Assembly (NCBI GenBank): GCA_015698045.1
Contig: BLAL01000236.1
Span: 372,001-436,000, forward strand
Origin: Rhizophagus clarus
Taxonomy: Eukaryota > Glomeromycota > Glomeromycetes > Glomerales > Glomeraceae
DNA length: 64,000 bases
Direction: 5' to 3'
Part shown: piece by piece, positions 46,304-57,100 of the stretch
How positions within the stretch are numbered: the stretch's first letter is position 1
Layout of the letters: the number at the start of each line of letters is the position of its first letter
The notes under the pieces: generated by a model
The model's database searches: none
The model's input: only the letters and a program-made list of their open reading frames with translations
Told to the model about the DNA's origin: nothing
Translations under genes and position numbers: made by a program

Positions 46304-46424
46304 TCAAATTACTTGAGAACATTCACATTGCTTATAAATTCCTTCCGAATCCTTCTTACACCTTTTGCAATATAGATGTGAGTGATGATTGCATTCCTCA
46401 CAAACCTTACAATCATGCTTCCAC
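46304..46424 (-). CDS. Cys-rich terminal exon, possible zinc-binding protein
   Basis: After an acceptor (ATTAAAG) at 46425, the minus strand encodes WKHDCKVCEECNHHSHLYCK, then RCKKDSEGIYKQCECSQVI and TGA at 46304-46306. The CxxCxxC...C..C...CxC spacing suggests a zinc knuckle. Upstream exons could not be traced with confidence. It may be a remnant of a kinase-type or other Cys-rich gene. Confidence 0.35.
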
Positions 46425-48505
46425 CTTTAATATATGCCATTTTTCAAAATAGTTCTACCTATCCCTTGATCTGTTGATCTGCGGGAGATGACTTGCCCTA
46501 ATAGCTTTTCCTGATAGCATATCCAGTTGTTTTTTTTTTAAAAAAAAGGTAAGTAATAGCGCGGATATTAAATCAGCAATATTACAGATCGTGAAATCAT
46601 GCAACAACATTACTAAGAGCAACGAAGATAAGTTGCGGACAACACAGGAACAACATTACAAATTTGAGTCTATGAAATAGCAATGTTATCTGACGCTAAA
46701 ATTTTTATAAACTGAATTTGTCAAAAACTGAACATTTATCAGATGCAACAGAATTATTCAAAAATTCTGATCAATTTGTATTATTTTAATGAACATTGAC
46801 GTAAATTTTAAAAATATAAAAATTGCGATTAATTTTGTTGGCTGAGACTGAGCAAAAATGGTCTTTGCTTTATATCAATTAATAAAATAAACTTTTTTAG
46901 ACGAAATTCAATAAATTTTAACAAAATGTTATTAAAAGATTAAAAACCAGCGTATAATTAAAATATCAGATCTTTCCATTATTTTTCTATAGATGAAAAT
47001 ATAATTATTTTATGTACAGTTAGAAATTTTTTATATTATTTTTACTTCATCCATTTTAAAATGTGTTAATAATGTGTAATGATAGCTTAAAAAACAAAAT
47101 TTAAATATTGGTGATTGATCGTCAAAAGTATGTGTAATTCAAGAGTATTTATTATTTCATTCTCTCACACAAATATTAATTAGTTAACTGTGAAAGTATT
47201 TTATTTTAAAGAATGATTTGCGGATTATTATGCAGAAAATTCCAAATTGATAAAACAAAAAAAAAATTATTAAACGACCAATTTTATTTACAAAAAATAT
47301 ATCAAAGTATTACGCCAAATTAATATTGTAAAGATATTGAAAACTTATTTGATTTTTTCTCTCACGCCCGTTTTTAAAATTTTCAAGTTGTATTGTTTCA
47401 AAAAAAAATATATGCTTAATATTGTTATATATTTAGAAACAAATATAATAATTAATATCGCTTATGTTTCAGATTAATTTAATTTTATTAGGTCCAATTT
47501 ATTTTTTGTTTCAGACTAAACTCACTTTGCATTGTTTAGTGACATAATTTTCAAGATAAAACAATTTTGTCTAATAATTTTAAAAATAAATTTATGATTG
47601 GATACATGACACAATATAGTCAGAAAGTCGTTAAAATTTCTTTGATTCTAACTTGTTTTTACTAAAGTATTTTAAATCAGACAATATTTGCATTATTAAG
47701 CCATTGAATATAATATTTAGTTGCAATTGTTTATTCAGTTCTAGGCATCAAAGAAAAATAAAATACGCGTCATTATGATGTGCGTAATCTAGTATTGTAG
47801 AACTGTAAATAATTTTATTTTTGAAGAAATATTATTTATAAATATTTATATGAATTCATGTTATGTATTTAACATAACAATGTAATATTATTCAATCATG
47901 TGAATAATCGAAATAATTAGATAAAACATCTTCGTTAAAAAATATGGTTTTCTATTTCAAAAATTTAATAGAATCAAATAAAGAATTCTTTTTATTTATA
48001 AATCAATCTTTAATAGAATTATCATTTATTTTTTAGATAGAACTGTAATTGACTCAATATAAATAAAATTTATTAACGAACCCGTTCTTCTCCTTTTTAT
48101 AATTAGATTACTCCTTAGATTTTATTCACTATCATCATAATGTTTAATAAATTGTCGCACAGTTTATTTTATGTACAATAATAATGAACTAAACAAAATT
48201 TTGTCAGTTATATTTTATGTAACACTAAATTGTGTAATCTAAGCATTTTTAATTAATAAAAAACAAACTGAAAAAACTGTAAAACTCTTCATTAATTAAT
48301 AAATTAATTAAATCAATCACATGAAAAGATATCCCTTATTATCAGAATTAGGGATAGCATTTTCTATTTAGGTTGGGTCGTATAAGTTACTAATACGTTA
48401 ACTATAACATTAAAATATTATTATAAATTTATGACGTATAAAACTAAAGTTGTGTCAGATAATCCGATATTTTTTATATATAAAGAGTTCTGTGTAAAGA
48501 ATAAA
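46425..48505. other. Long intergenic A+T-rich region
   Basis: I see no gene, RNA or repeat with support. A short GC-richer patch at 46450-46510 may belong to the preceding exon's gene. Confidence 0.4.
48472..48484 (+). promoter_or_regulatory. TATA box of the ML-domain gene
   Basis: TTTATATATAAAG lies about 30-40 bases before the ATG at 48512. The short distance implies a very short 5' leader. Confidence 0.4.
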
Positions 48506-48511
48506 AAATAA

Positions 48512-49085
48512 ATGCTGCAAAAAATGAATTTTATTATTTTTCTATTATTAATTTACTTTATGAAGGCTTTAGCAAGTCAGTATCCTATGAACTTCTTATA
48601 TAATCGCCAAGCGATTGATAAGTTAAGCGGTTTCAGAAATTGCACCGATTATGATTATCCTATAAAATTAAATGAGTTTGATTTCATTCCGTATCCAATT
48701 GTTGTTGGAAAATGGTTCTTTACAAAATTTACTGGAGTCAATGAAGTTGCAATACAGCAAGGAGCAACAATTACATTATCATTTTCTTTAGACGGTAAAA
48801 CGTCAATTAAACAATTAGATTTTTGCAGTATAATTGAATGTCCTTTTGCAGCTGGAAACTTTAATGAATCTGTATTAAATTTCTTACCGTCAGAAGCTAA
48901 TGATCCTGTTAATACGAATATTATTTTTGATACCAAATTTGAAGGTACTAATGAATGCGTTTATACCAAATTGTGAATTAAATCATAATAAAAAATTACT
49001 AATAGTTGCTTTTTTAAATTTAGTTATTGGACCCGATCAAAAGTATTTGATGTGTATTGAAGGCCCTTTAGCAATTAAATTCTAA
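48512..49085 (+). CDS. Secreted ML-domain (MD-2/NPC2-like lipid-recognition) protein, two exons
   Basis: Exon one 48512-48944 and exon two 49024-49085, joined over a 79-bp GT-AG intron (GAAG|GTACTA ... TTTAG|TTATTGG), give 164 residues. An N-terminal hydrophobic signal peptide (FIIFLLLIYFMKALA) is followed by the ML pattern: FRNCTDYDYPIKLNEFDFIP, YPIVVGKWFF, GATITLSF, LDFCSIIECPFAAGNF, FLPSEAND and, across the junction, FEVIGPDQKYLMCIEGPL. Paired cysteines are where the family has its disulphides. ML proteins bind lipids such as sterols or phospholipids in the extracellular space or vacuole. Reading through exon one without splicing ends at TGA and loses the last strand and its Cys, so the spliced form is preferred. 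The gene appears intact. Confidence 0.75.
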
Positions 49086-50117
49086 TAATTAAAAATTTTA
49101 ATTAAATTATTGAGATGTAAAATTATTGTATTTTATATTTATTTTTTTCATATCTATTATCATTATTTATAATACAGATCATTTAAATATTGTACTTCAA
49201 TTTCATAACATTCATTCAATAATTGTGCAATATTAACTGATAAAACACAAATTATAAAGTGTGGTGAAAACGTAATCTGACGCTTGATAAGTTATTGAGT
49301 GAATTAATGTAAAAGAAATCATAAAAGCATGTTATTACCTATATAACAATTTAAAAATTAGATTCATATAAGAATTAGTTTATAAAATGATTTTTGTTGC
49401 TACACACATCATTGCGTCAAAAACATTCATACAACTTTACGACGGTTATTTGAAACTTATGAAGTCATATGCATTGGTACGTGGAATAAAAAGTATAAGT
49501 GATAAATAATTTGATCAATGCGTGTTTTACGAAAAAATTTTGATTTTTTATATTGAAAATCACGTTTAATGTTAATCTAATATTAACAATTTTTACATTA
49601 AGTCAAATGAAAATAAAGTATATGAATGTTACGCAATTCTAAAATTCATCATAATAATAAATGTTACACCATTCTAAACAACTTTCTCATCCACATTATT
49701 AGCTGGATAAAAAAAATTAAGCAAAATTGCATCCACACAATGGAAAAAATAACATTAATCTGACGAAAGGTACAGAGAATTAGTACAAAGTTTCACAGTC
49801 AAATTTATTTATAAGGCGAATAAAAAAAGTTCTACTAACATAATCTATGATAAAACCTGTCTGTTCCTGTTCTTTTTTTTTTTGAAAAAACATATTAACG
49901 AAAGAGTCCCTATTGTCCCAAAAAGTATTATGCTGTCTCTGTATTAATAAGTTTAAACTAGCATCGCAAATGAATGAAAAAATTATGCAGGATAAAACTT
50001 TTATTGTTACTTGCAATAACAAAAAAACAAAGAACATTGTTTATTAAATATGCAAAATAAATAAAATATAAAATTAGAACAGCCAAAAATAAAGGTATTT
50101 ATTACTATCATTATTTA
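49086..50117. other. Intergenic; one dubious small frame
   Basis: A minus-strand frame at 49780-50037 (85 codons, hydrophobic start MFFVFLLLQVTIKVLSCIIF) could be a small secreted or membrane protein, but I have no other support. The rest shows nothing. Confidence 0.3.
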
Positions 50118-50505
50118 ATGTATTTTTACTACCCTTATATTGATTTACTAGATTTTAAATATAGTCTGATTTACTATAAAGTGCATCAGATTATGAAAAA
50201 CCATAAAGAATATATTGAGAAATTTTCTCTCAATGCTATTATAGATGAAATCATAGATGTTACGGTCACTGAAGATATTAAGAAATTTGCAGTTGTAGAA
50301 AAAATTGCTAGCGGTTGTATTTAACCATCATCTTGAAGAATGGAGCTGCGAAGATTGTAAATATATCATCAAAAGTAGTTGGGTGCCAAAGGATTTGTTT
50401 AATCGTTGTTGTAATTTTTATGAACAGAAGGATATTATTTTTGATTACGAAAGTCAATCAAAAGTATGGAAATGTAAAGAATGTCAATGTGATATTAAAA
50501 TTTAA
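50118..50505 (+). pseudogene. Small Cys-rich protein gene broken by a frameshift
   Basis: The first frame (50118-50324) encodes a helical segment ending KKFAVVEKIASGC. A second frame, one base off, continues with FNHHLEEWSCEDCKYIIK and KVWKCKECQCDIKI to the stop at 50505. Two WxCxxC knuckles suggest a zinc-binding repeat domain. Residue usage is sensible on both sides of the shift near 50315-50320, so a 1-base indel is the simplest explanation. Family unknown. Confidence 0.4.
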
Positions 50506-51009
50506 CGAATGTTGATTTAAATGAGTTATTATTTTATTTACTCTTTTTTATTTTATTCTTGAGCTGGATCATAAAAAATAAATTGATAAATAAAAAAAGA
50601 TTTATTGATTCCAATTTTTCCTAAATTTATTTTATTTTCTTTTTCTTTTTAATCTTTTTACGTATATATTATTTTTTATTTTTATAAATTAGTGTTTTTT
50701 TTTACTAATTAAACTATTAAATCTTGTGTTTCTTATTTATTTATTAATACGTACATGTAAAAAATAAACTTTAAAGGTATTTATTTTTAAATTAACAATA
50801 ATATAATTTACTTAAAATTAATTGAAAAAATAATAACCATCAACGCAAAGATGTAAAAATAACTGTGACATTTTAAGATATTAGGATGTATAAAAAGTGT
50901 GACAATCAAAATGTTTTTACAAACAATATATTTAACACATACGTAATAGACCCTATATGTTCCTATACTATTGGCACATCACAAACAAAAAAATTTAACA
51001 CATACGTAA
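50506..51009. other. Intergenic A+T-rich sequence
   Basis: Only a short direct repeat, AACACATACGTAAT, at about 50935 and 50998. Confidence 0.35.
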
Positions 51010-51351
51010 TCAAATCTGATTAAGATCTAACATAATATTGTTTGTAATATAACGTCTAATTGAAGCATTATTTCTTTTTCTAATTAGTAATTTAAGTAAG
51101 TTTTCACAACTTTTATTTTTATAAGCAAAGTAAATGATTCTATTTAGAGTTTCTTCCATACAAAAGTAAAATTCTTCAAGAATACGTGCAGATTCTTTCA
51201 TATCTTTAAAAACAAATGTCTTAGATGGGTAGTATTCTTTCTGCTCGACATTCAATTCCTTATAGATTAAAATATCCACGCCATTTGTTGTCGATTCATC
51301 GCAAACAAATTCAGTTTCCAATTTTGACAACCTATATTTTAGGTTATTCAT
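51010..51351 (-). CDS. Small protein, paralogue of the gene at 29.4-29.7 kb
   Basis: An intact 113-residue frame (MNNLKYRLSKLETEF...). The C-terminal half shares EEFYFCMEETLNR, SCENLLKLL and IRRYITNNI with the gene at 29362-29745, while the N-terminal halves differ. Likely helical. No known domain. The two copies lie about 21 kb apart on the same strand with unrelated flanks. Confidence 0.6.
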   Translation of the reverse strand: MNNLKYRLSKLETEFVCDESTTNGVDILIYKELNVEQKEYYPSKTFVFKDMKESARILEEFYFCMEETLNRIIYFAYKNKSCENLLKLLIRKRNNASIRRYITNNIMLDLNQI

Positions 51352-52228
51352 ATCAGTAATTAGATATTTTTCACTGTGAGTATATATAGATATTGTTTAT
51401 TTACAAAGTCACATGAGACCTCATTAAGCATTTGATTACTATTTATGACAAAATACAATAAAAATGATATTTTAATAATACAAAATATTTTTAATTATAC
51501 GTAATTCAATTATTAATATTTTCGATTCTGTTTTTGTTAAAATATTATTATTTAAATATGCGAATTTTAATAACTTTCTTTAAATTATTTGATAAAAATA
51601 TTAATTCAAGAGGTATTATTAATTAATTATTTTTCATTACATAAATACAAATGCACCAAATCTAATGTTTTATGACAATATAAATTTATCTTTGAGATTA
51701 TGATTAATATCTTTAGTAATAGAAAAGTAAAAATCACCTTCGTTTTTTTTTTAAAATACAAATAAAAAATATAAATATTTTTATTTAAAATGTTTAAAAA
51801 TAGTGTTTTCTTTCTTTATTATGGTTTATTTTCAAATGTTTAATAAAATTTTGTAAAGTTTTGAGGTATTTTTAATAGTTGATTAAAAATATCTTGAGAA
51901 CTAGAGATGCGACGAAGTTAAAATTCATCGTGTTGTGTTATCACGGCATAAACCCATCTATCCCTAGATTTTACTCATTAATTAAGTTTATTATTTTAAT
52001 GAAATATTACAGATAATTAAAAAAATAACGAACTTTAGCGTCATTTTGATAATTGTCCAATAAATAAATTTTCAGTTCATATAATATATTTGTAAGCAAG
52101 GATTTACACAAAAGTGATTAAAACCAGTTGCGGTAATTACGGTAATAGGAAGTATCTTAAATAAAGTTATTAATATTAAAAACTTTGTTTCATACTTTCT
52201 AGTTTATTTAAAAATAATTTGTATAACC
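51352..52228. other. Intergenic, including a dispersed repeat segment
   Basis: 51760-51915 matches 36790-36960. After it, TAGAGATGCGACGAAG...CATCTATCCCTA looks like the two ends of a tiny decayed hAT-type element (about 51913-51972). No gene. Confidence 0.35.
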
Positions 52229-53590
52229 TCAAATAGTATTTATTTCTTGAGCACGATCCAAGTTAATGTAACCTTCTTCATTTATTAAAATTTCAGAATC
52301 AGGATCTACCCAATTAGCGTGACAATAAACACAGGTAACCTAATGGATAAATCAAAAATTAATAAATTTAATTTTAAATTAAATTAACTGAGTAAGAATG
52401 TTTACTTTGTCACCATTTTTCAATTTTTTCCATTGCTCTAAGCAGTCTTTGTGAAGGTTATTACCGCAACCTTCTATACATCACACGATATTATTATGAT
52501 CCTTTTCTTTTAAAAGTTCATAGCTATTTAATGAATAGTTTGATTTATTATGTTATGATAACTTGGAAATGGGTACAGAAAAGACATCTAAGTACCAAAC
52601 AGGACAACTTCCTACTATTGGTTTGCATTTTTCATTTTTGCCAGTTTTATTCTCTAGTTTACTTGAAGTGAACGTGCTGTACTTATTGCAAACTTTTTTG
52701 CTGGCCTATAAATATGATTTAATAAGATAGTGGAAACATAATTATGCACAATTATTTAAAGATAAATTACCAAAACAGTTGGGTCAGGCACAGCATTTGC
52801 AAAGATTAAACGAAGCTCTTTAGACAAGAGTACCTCCTGATAAATAAACGGCTATCATGATTTAAGCAAAAAACTTTAAGATAAACAAAGAACTAAAGAA
52901 TTGCAAACAGGTTAAATTATCATAATTTAATTATCGATTAAAAAGATCTAACACGTACAATATGTTTACACAAATATTCTTTCTTGAAATCTGGACAACT
53001 GCAATTTGGCTTATGTATTATAGTAACTGTGTAAACCTAATGATTTTTTTTTTAAAAAATAAAAACGAAATTAATAAATTTCTGAAATAAAAAATTCAGT
53101 TTAAGTTATGAAATTTACGTTGCCAGTTGATCCTAATATAGCAAATTCTTCGTGGCAATCATTGACTTTTGTTTGATTAACTATGTATATTCGTTATTGT
53201 TGCGCATGAATAATACGTTCATAAATGGACTGTGATTATTAAAAAATGAATGATTGATATACGTAATGAAAATTGATTTAAAAAATAAGCTTTAATCTTA
53301 CAGAAGTGCACTCTGTTCTGAAAGGAGCTAATCATTTCTCTTCGAGATTAATAGGTTTTTTGGTCTTCTTTGATTTTTTATTTTTCTTTGAAGAAGCTGC
53401 TTCCTGAACAGTTATTTCTTGTAGTTTTCGTTTGCGTTTAGGTATCAAAGCAACTGGCTGTAATAGTTGTGACTGATTGTTCAGTTACTGTGGTTGCTGT
53501 TTTTTGAGCGATTGTCTTTTGATAAGTAGTTGTTTGTTAAAATAAGGCAGTTATTTGTTAAGCTAAAATTTTGGATTTCATTCTCATTTT
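52229..53590 (-). pseudogene. SWIM plus RING zinc-finger protein, decayed
   Basis: Pieces on the minus strand, in order: a Lys/Gln-rich N-terminal part (53560-53330: LIPKRKRKLQEITVQEAASS); INQTKVNDCHEEFAILGSTG-type strand (53175-53115); the SWIM motif CSCPDFKKEYLCKHIV (53020-52965), a CxCx7CxH pattern; ELRLIFANAVPDPTVL (52840-52775); and a RING-like end KCKPIVGSCPVWYLDVFS ... CIEGCGNNLHKDCLEQWKKL ... VTCVYCHANW up to the stop at 52229. The first RING CxxC is CPVW, and TAA and TGA stops interrupt the third RING part (IV*CIEGCG, probably from TGG). Intact relatives are likely ubiquitin ligases acting with SWIM domains. This copy is a pseudogene. Confidence 0.65.
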
Positions 53591-53796
53591 GGACAAGTAG
53601 TATAACTCGTAATAGCCAATAAATTTACTCTTATATATACTGATATAAGTATATATAAGTATACTATTGCATTATTATATTGTAAAACCTGAGCAGAACA
53701 ATTACAATATATAACTATTTTTTTAAATTTCTACAAAGTATTTACTTATTGAAAATTATATTTATATTGTTTAAAAATTTTATACTGTATAGTATT

Positions 53797-54138
53797 TTTG
53801 TTTTATGTTTTATTGACAAAATAATGTAAAATACATGAGATTACATCAAATACCCAAGGGTAAGTCTGTAGTAAAAGTACATGTAACATGAATCAAAAAG
53901 AAATTAAGAAACAATTATACTATACTATGATACTAATACCCGATGTAAACCGAGAGACCCTGCTGGAACTAATTCCCAGGTTTCACTTAGGGCAGAAAAC
54001 TGTAACGACTCATCCCTCACGAATACCCTCGAACCATGATAACCCCCCCAAAAAAAAAGAAAAAGAAAAATAAATTATATTTTTACCTAGTAGCTAAAAG
54101 CTAAAGTGTACTATACTAGTGGAAATTAGTTCGAACTA
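53797..54138 (-). other. LINE 3' untranslated region and A-rich tail
   Basis: It includes the conspicuous GC-richer stretch 53935-54045 and ends in an A-rich tail with an AATAAA signal. The small plus-strand frame at 53888-54073 lies in this region and is not a gene. Confidence 0.6.
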
Positions 54139-57100
54139 TTATGTAACCCTATAAGTATAATAATCTATGTATTTAATATTATTTCTGATAAAGGAAGAAA
54201 TAAAATCAAAAGAATTAATAGAAAAATAATCTAAATTAAACAAAGAATAAGAAAAATTATGATCAATATTATATTTCGACTTATAACGATGAAAACGCTT
54301 AATACGTCTCGTAAAACCTAAGGCTTCTTCAGAAACGGAGAATCCAGTACATCGATCTTGCCATAAAAGAGCGCAATCGTCGTAAATATTATTATAAGTG
54401 CGAAGGATCAATTCAGTTAGTTGCGAATGTGATAGGTATGAGTTCAAAAAGTTACATAGAACAAGAGGGACGAAACCCTTAAGAATGTCTATGAACGTGA
54501 ATTGATTTAACAATTGGGACTGTAAATTGGTATAAAAACCTAAGGCATCAAACTCCAAAGATAAGTTAGTGATGTCCACAGTTGGTTGTTGGTCGAGTAT
54601 AAAATCCAAGATGCTGTTTTTGAATTTGTTATATGTTCGTAAAATGAAGTTGTCGTGGTATGAACAGTTCCATATATGTGAAAAGGTTTCAAATTCTTCG
54701 TGGCACAGTAAGCACATCGCATCACTGTACAAAGAATGAAATTGTTTTTTGGTTTTTTCCAAAACCGGGAGTTGTTCAGCTAACATGTTGTATTTGAAAA
54801 GTTTTTTCTTATGTTGAGTAAAGTCGGTTGATAAGGTATCCCCATTGTTGTTGAAAACGATGAGGGTAAGTTTCCAATCTATTAAATCGACATATTTTCT
54901 ATTGAGAGATAGGGAAAGGAAAGTGAGGAAGTTGTCACAATCGTTATAATATTTGATGAAAGTTCGAAGACGTCGTTCGATCAAAAAGTTGTCCCAACAG
55001 GGAAGATATAATAGATTATTGAAAAAATTTTCTTTGATAATGAGCATCGGCGATAAGTCGGAGTGTGTTTGCTTGCACAAAAGGTCAATGTGATTATTAA
55101 AAACGTTGTCCATATGCGCCTTAACTTTTTTGAACCGGATAGAAAGATTCTTGGAATGAATCAAGTGATGAATATTATTCCATATGACGTTGTTATTGGA
55201 AAATTTGAAAAATTCCCTGGGAGTGATAAAGCGCCGTCGTGATAGTTTTTCTATCATGTTAATGGCGTTTTGGCTATCTGTAAATATGTCTATATAACAA
55301 TTATGGGGAGAAACAATTAATGAGAATAATATAGCACTAATCTCGGCCCTTAAAGACGAAGGCCAATTTTCGAGAGTAGTTGTAAAAGAATGAGTGATGG
55401 TATTCGAGTCTGAAACCACAAGAAAACCTGCAGTCATTGAGACGAAAGAAGTGTTGGCGTTAATCAATGAACCATCCGTATGAAAGGTAAGATTTGAATA
55501 TGTCTTTAGATGATTTTGAATGACGAAAAGTTCTTCAGATTTGGCGTTTAGTTCAAAATTGTGAAAGAAAGGGTCTGAGGAGAAGAAATTGTTATTATTA
55601 TTAGTAAGATCTAGTGAGCTAGAGAAGATGTCGTCTCCTATAGACTGATTGATTGGTCGTGGTGACTGTATATTTTGTTGTTGTGACAGAAATGTGGTAG
55701 GAATTGTAGATAGAACATTGTTGTAAGTATCCTGATTCACCGGAATAATACGAGAATTTAACCCTTTTGACGTTGTTCCAGTGTATAAGACTACAGTGTT
55801 GTTAAATGAAACATTAACGTTGCAATATGACGCTGGTTGCTGGTGACGGTGTGGTCTACTTGGGGAGAAGAAAGAAGTAGTATCGTCACATCCTTCACAT
55901 CGTTGTATCTCCATGTGATTACCAATATGAGAAATGATGTTATAGTGTTCTAAATCAAACGTAACATCATTGAAGTTAGTTCGTTTAGCAGGAGTGCCAA
56001 TAAAAGGATTACTTCTATTATCGGCGTTAATTAGAATGGGCTTAGCAGAGTGATTTTTCTCTTTTCTAATACGTTCAGATTTGGCGCTGAATTGATTGAA
56101 CTTAAGAGGAGCCGAATCGAAATGTTGACCATAAGCTTGATTAAGTATTCTTAATGCTTCAGTGTTATTGTTTAAGTTGTTAATCAAATTATTATACCAT
56201 TTTAGGGCGACATGAGGTGTTAAGTTGAATTTTGCACGGATATCTCGTTTCGAGAGAAGATAACCTTGGTCGTCCAAAATCTGTTCTAAAAATAAAATGT
56301 GATGTTTTTGGAAAAATGAAGAATATCGATAATAGTTTTCTAATAATAGATCATAAAGAGAGATATTATAAGGAAATAAATTGTTAAAACTATCATTGTT
56401 ATGAAATTTAATATTTAAAGAAAACAATAAAACTAAAGAAGAAATTAGAAAATTATTTCTATATTTTTTAATAATATGCGGAGGGATTGTATGTAATAAG
56501 GAAGTGGATAACCATTCATTGTACTGAATTTTCTTAAGTCATAAGTGAGTGATACGACCCATTAGGGATTGATCATTAAGTTGTAACAAGATATTAGTAA
56601 CCTTAGCTTGCATTTGATTATCTTGAATCTTGCGAAAATTATATAAATGTTCGTTGAATATAGCATCCGGTGTAGACACAGATAATTTCAATTTCTTTTT
56701 AAAAGTATTAAAGAAAGAGTGCATAATTTGTTCCATAAAATTTGGAGGCAAAATTTTTAGTTGCGTCCAGAATTCAATACGAGGTATAAATACATGATTA
56801 AAAATATAAATCATGTGTTTGTCGGTAATACGTTTCCTCGCAAATTTAGCTTTTAATTCGAGCAATTTGTTTTTAATTCGATTGAGAGTTGACTTGTACG
56901 TGTTTCATTCATCAAAATAAACGCCTAATATACGAGTAGAATCGAAAGGGAAAGTAGGAGTTATAGTAATAGTGTCAAAACCAAAATCCAATTGTATCGG
57001 GTTGTGTGGTCGTAATTTAGATTTGTCAAGACGTTTTTTCCTAAGTAAAAGTGAGGATTTCTCTTTGTTGACTTGTATATCCGTAAGTCGATAAAAAGAA

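Noticed and set aside
48655..48936. A 93-codon minus-strand frame
   Set aside because: It is antisense of the ML-domain exon.
53888..54073. A 61-codon plus-strand frame in a GC-richer patch
   Set aside because: It lies in the LINE 3' untranslated region on the opposite strand and has no support.
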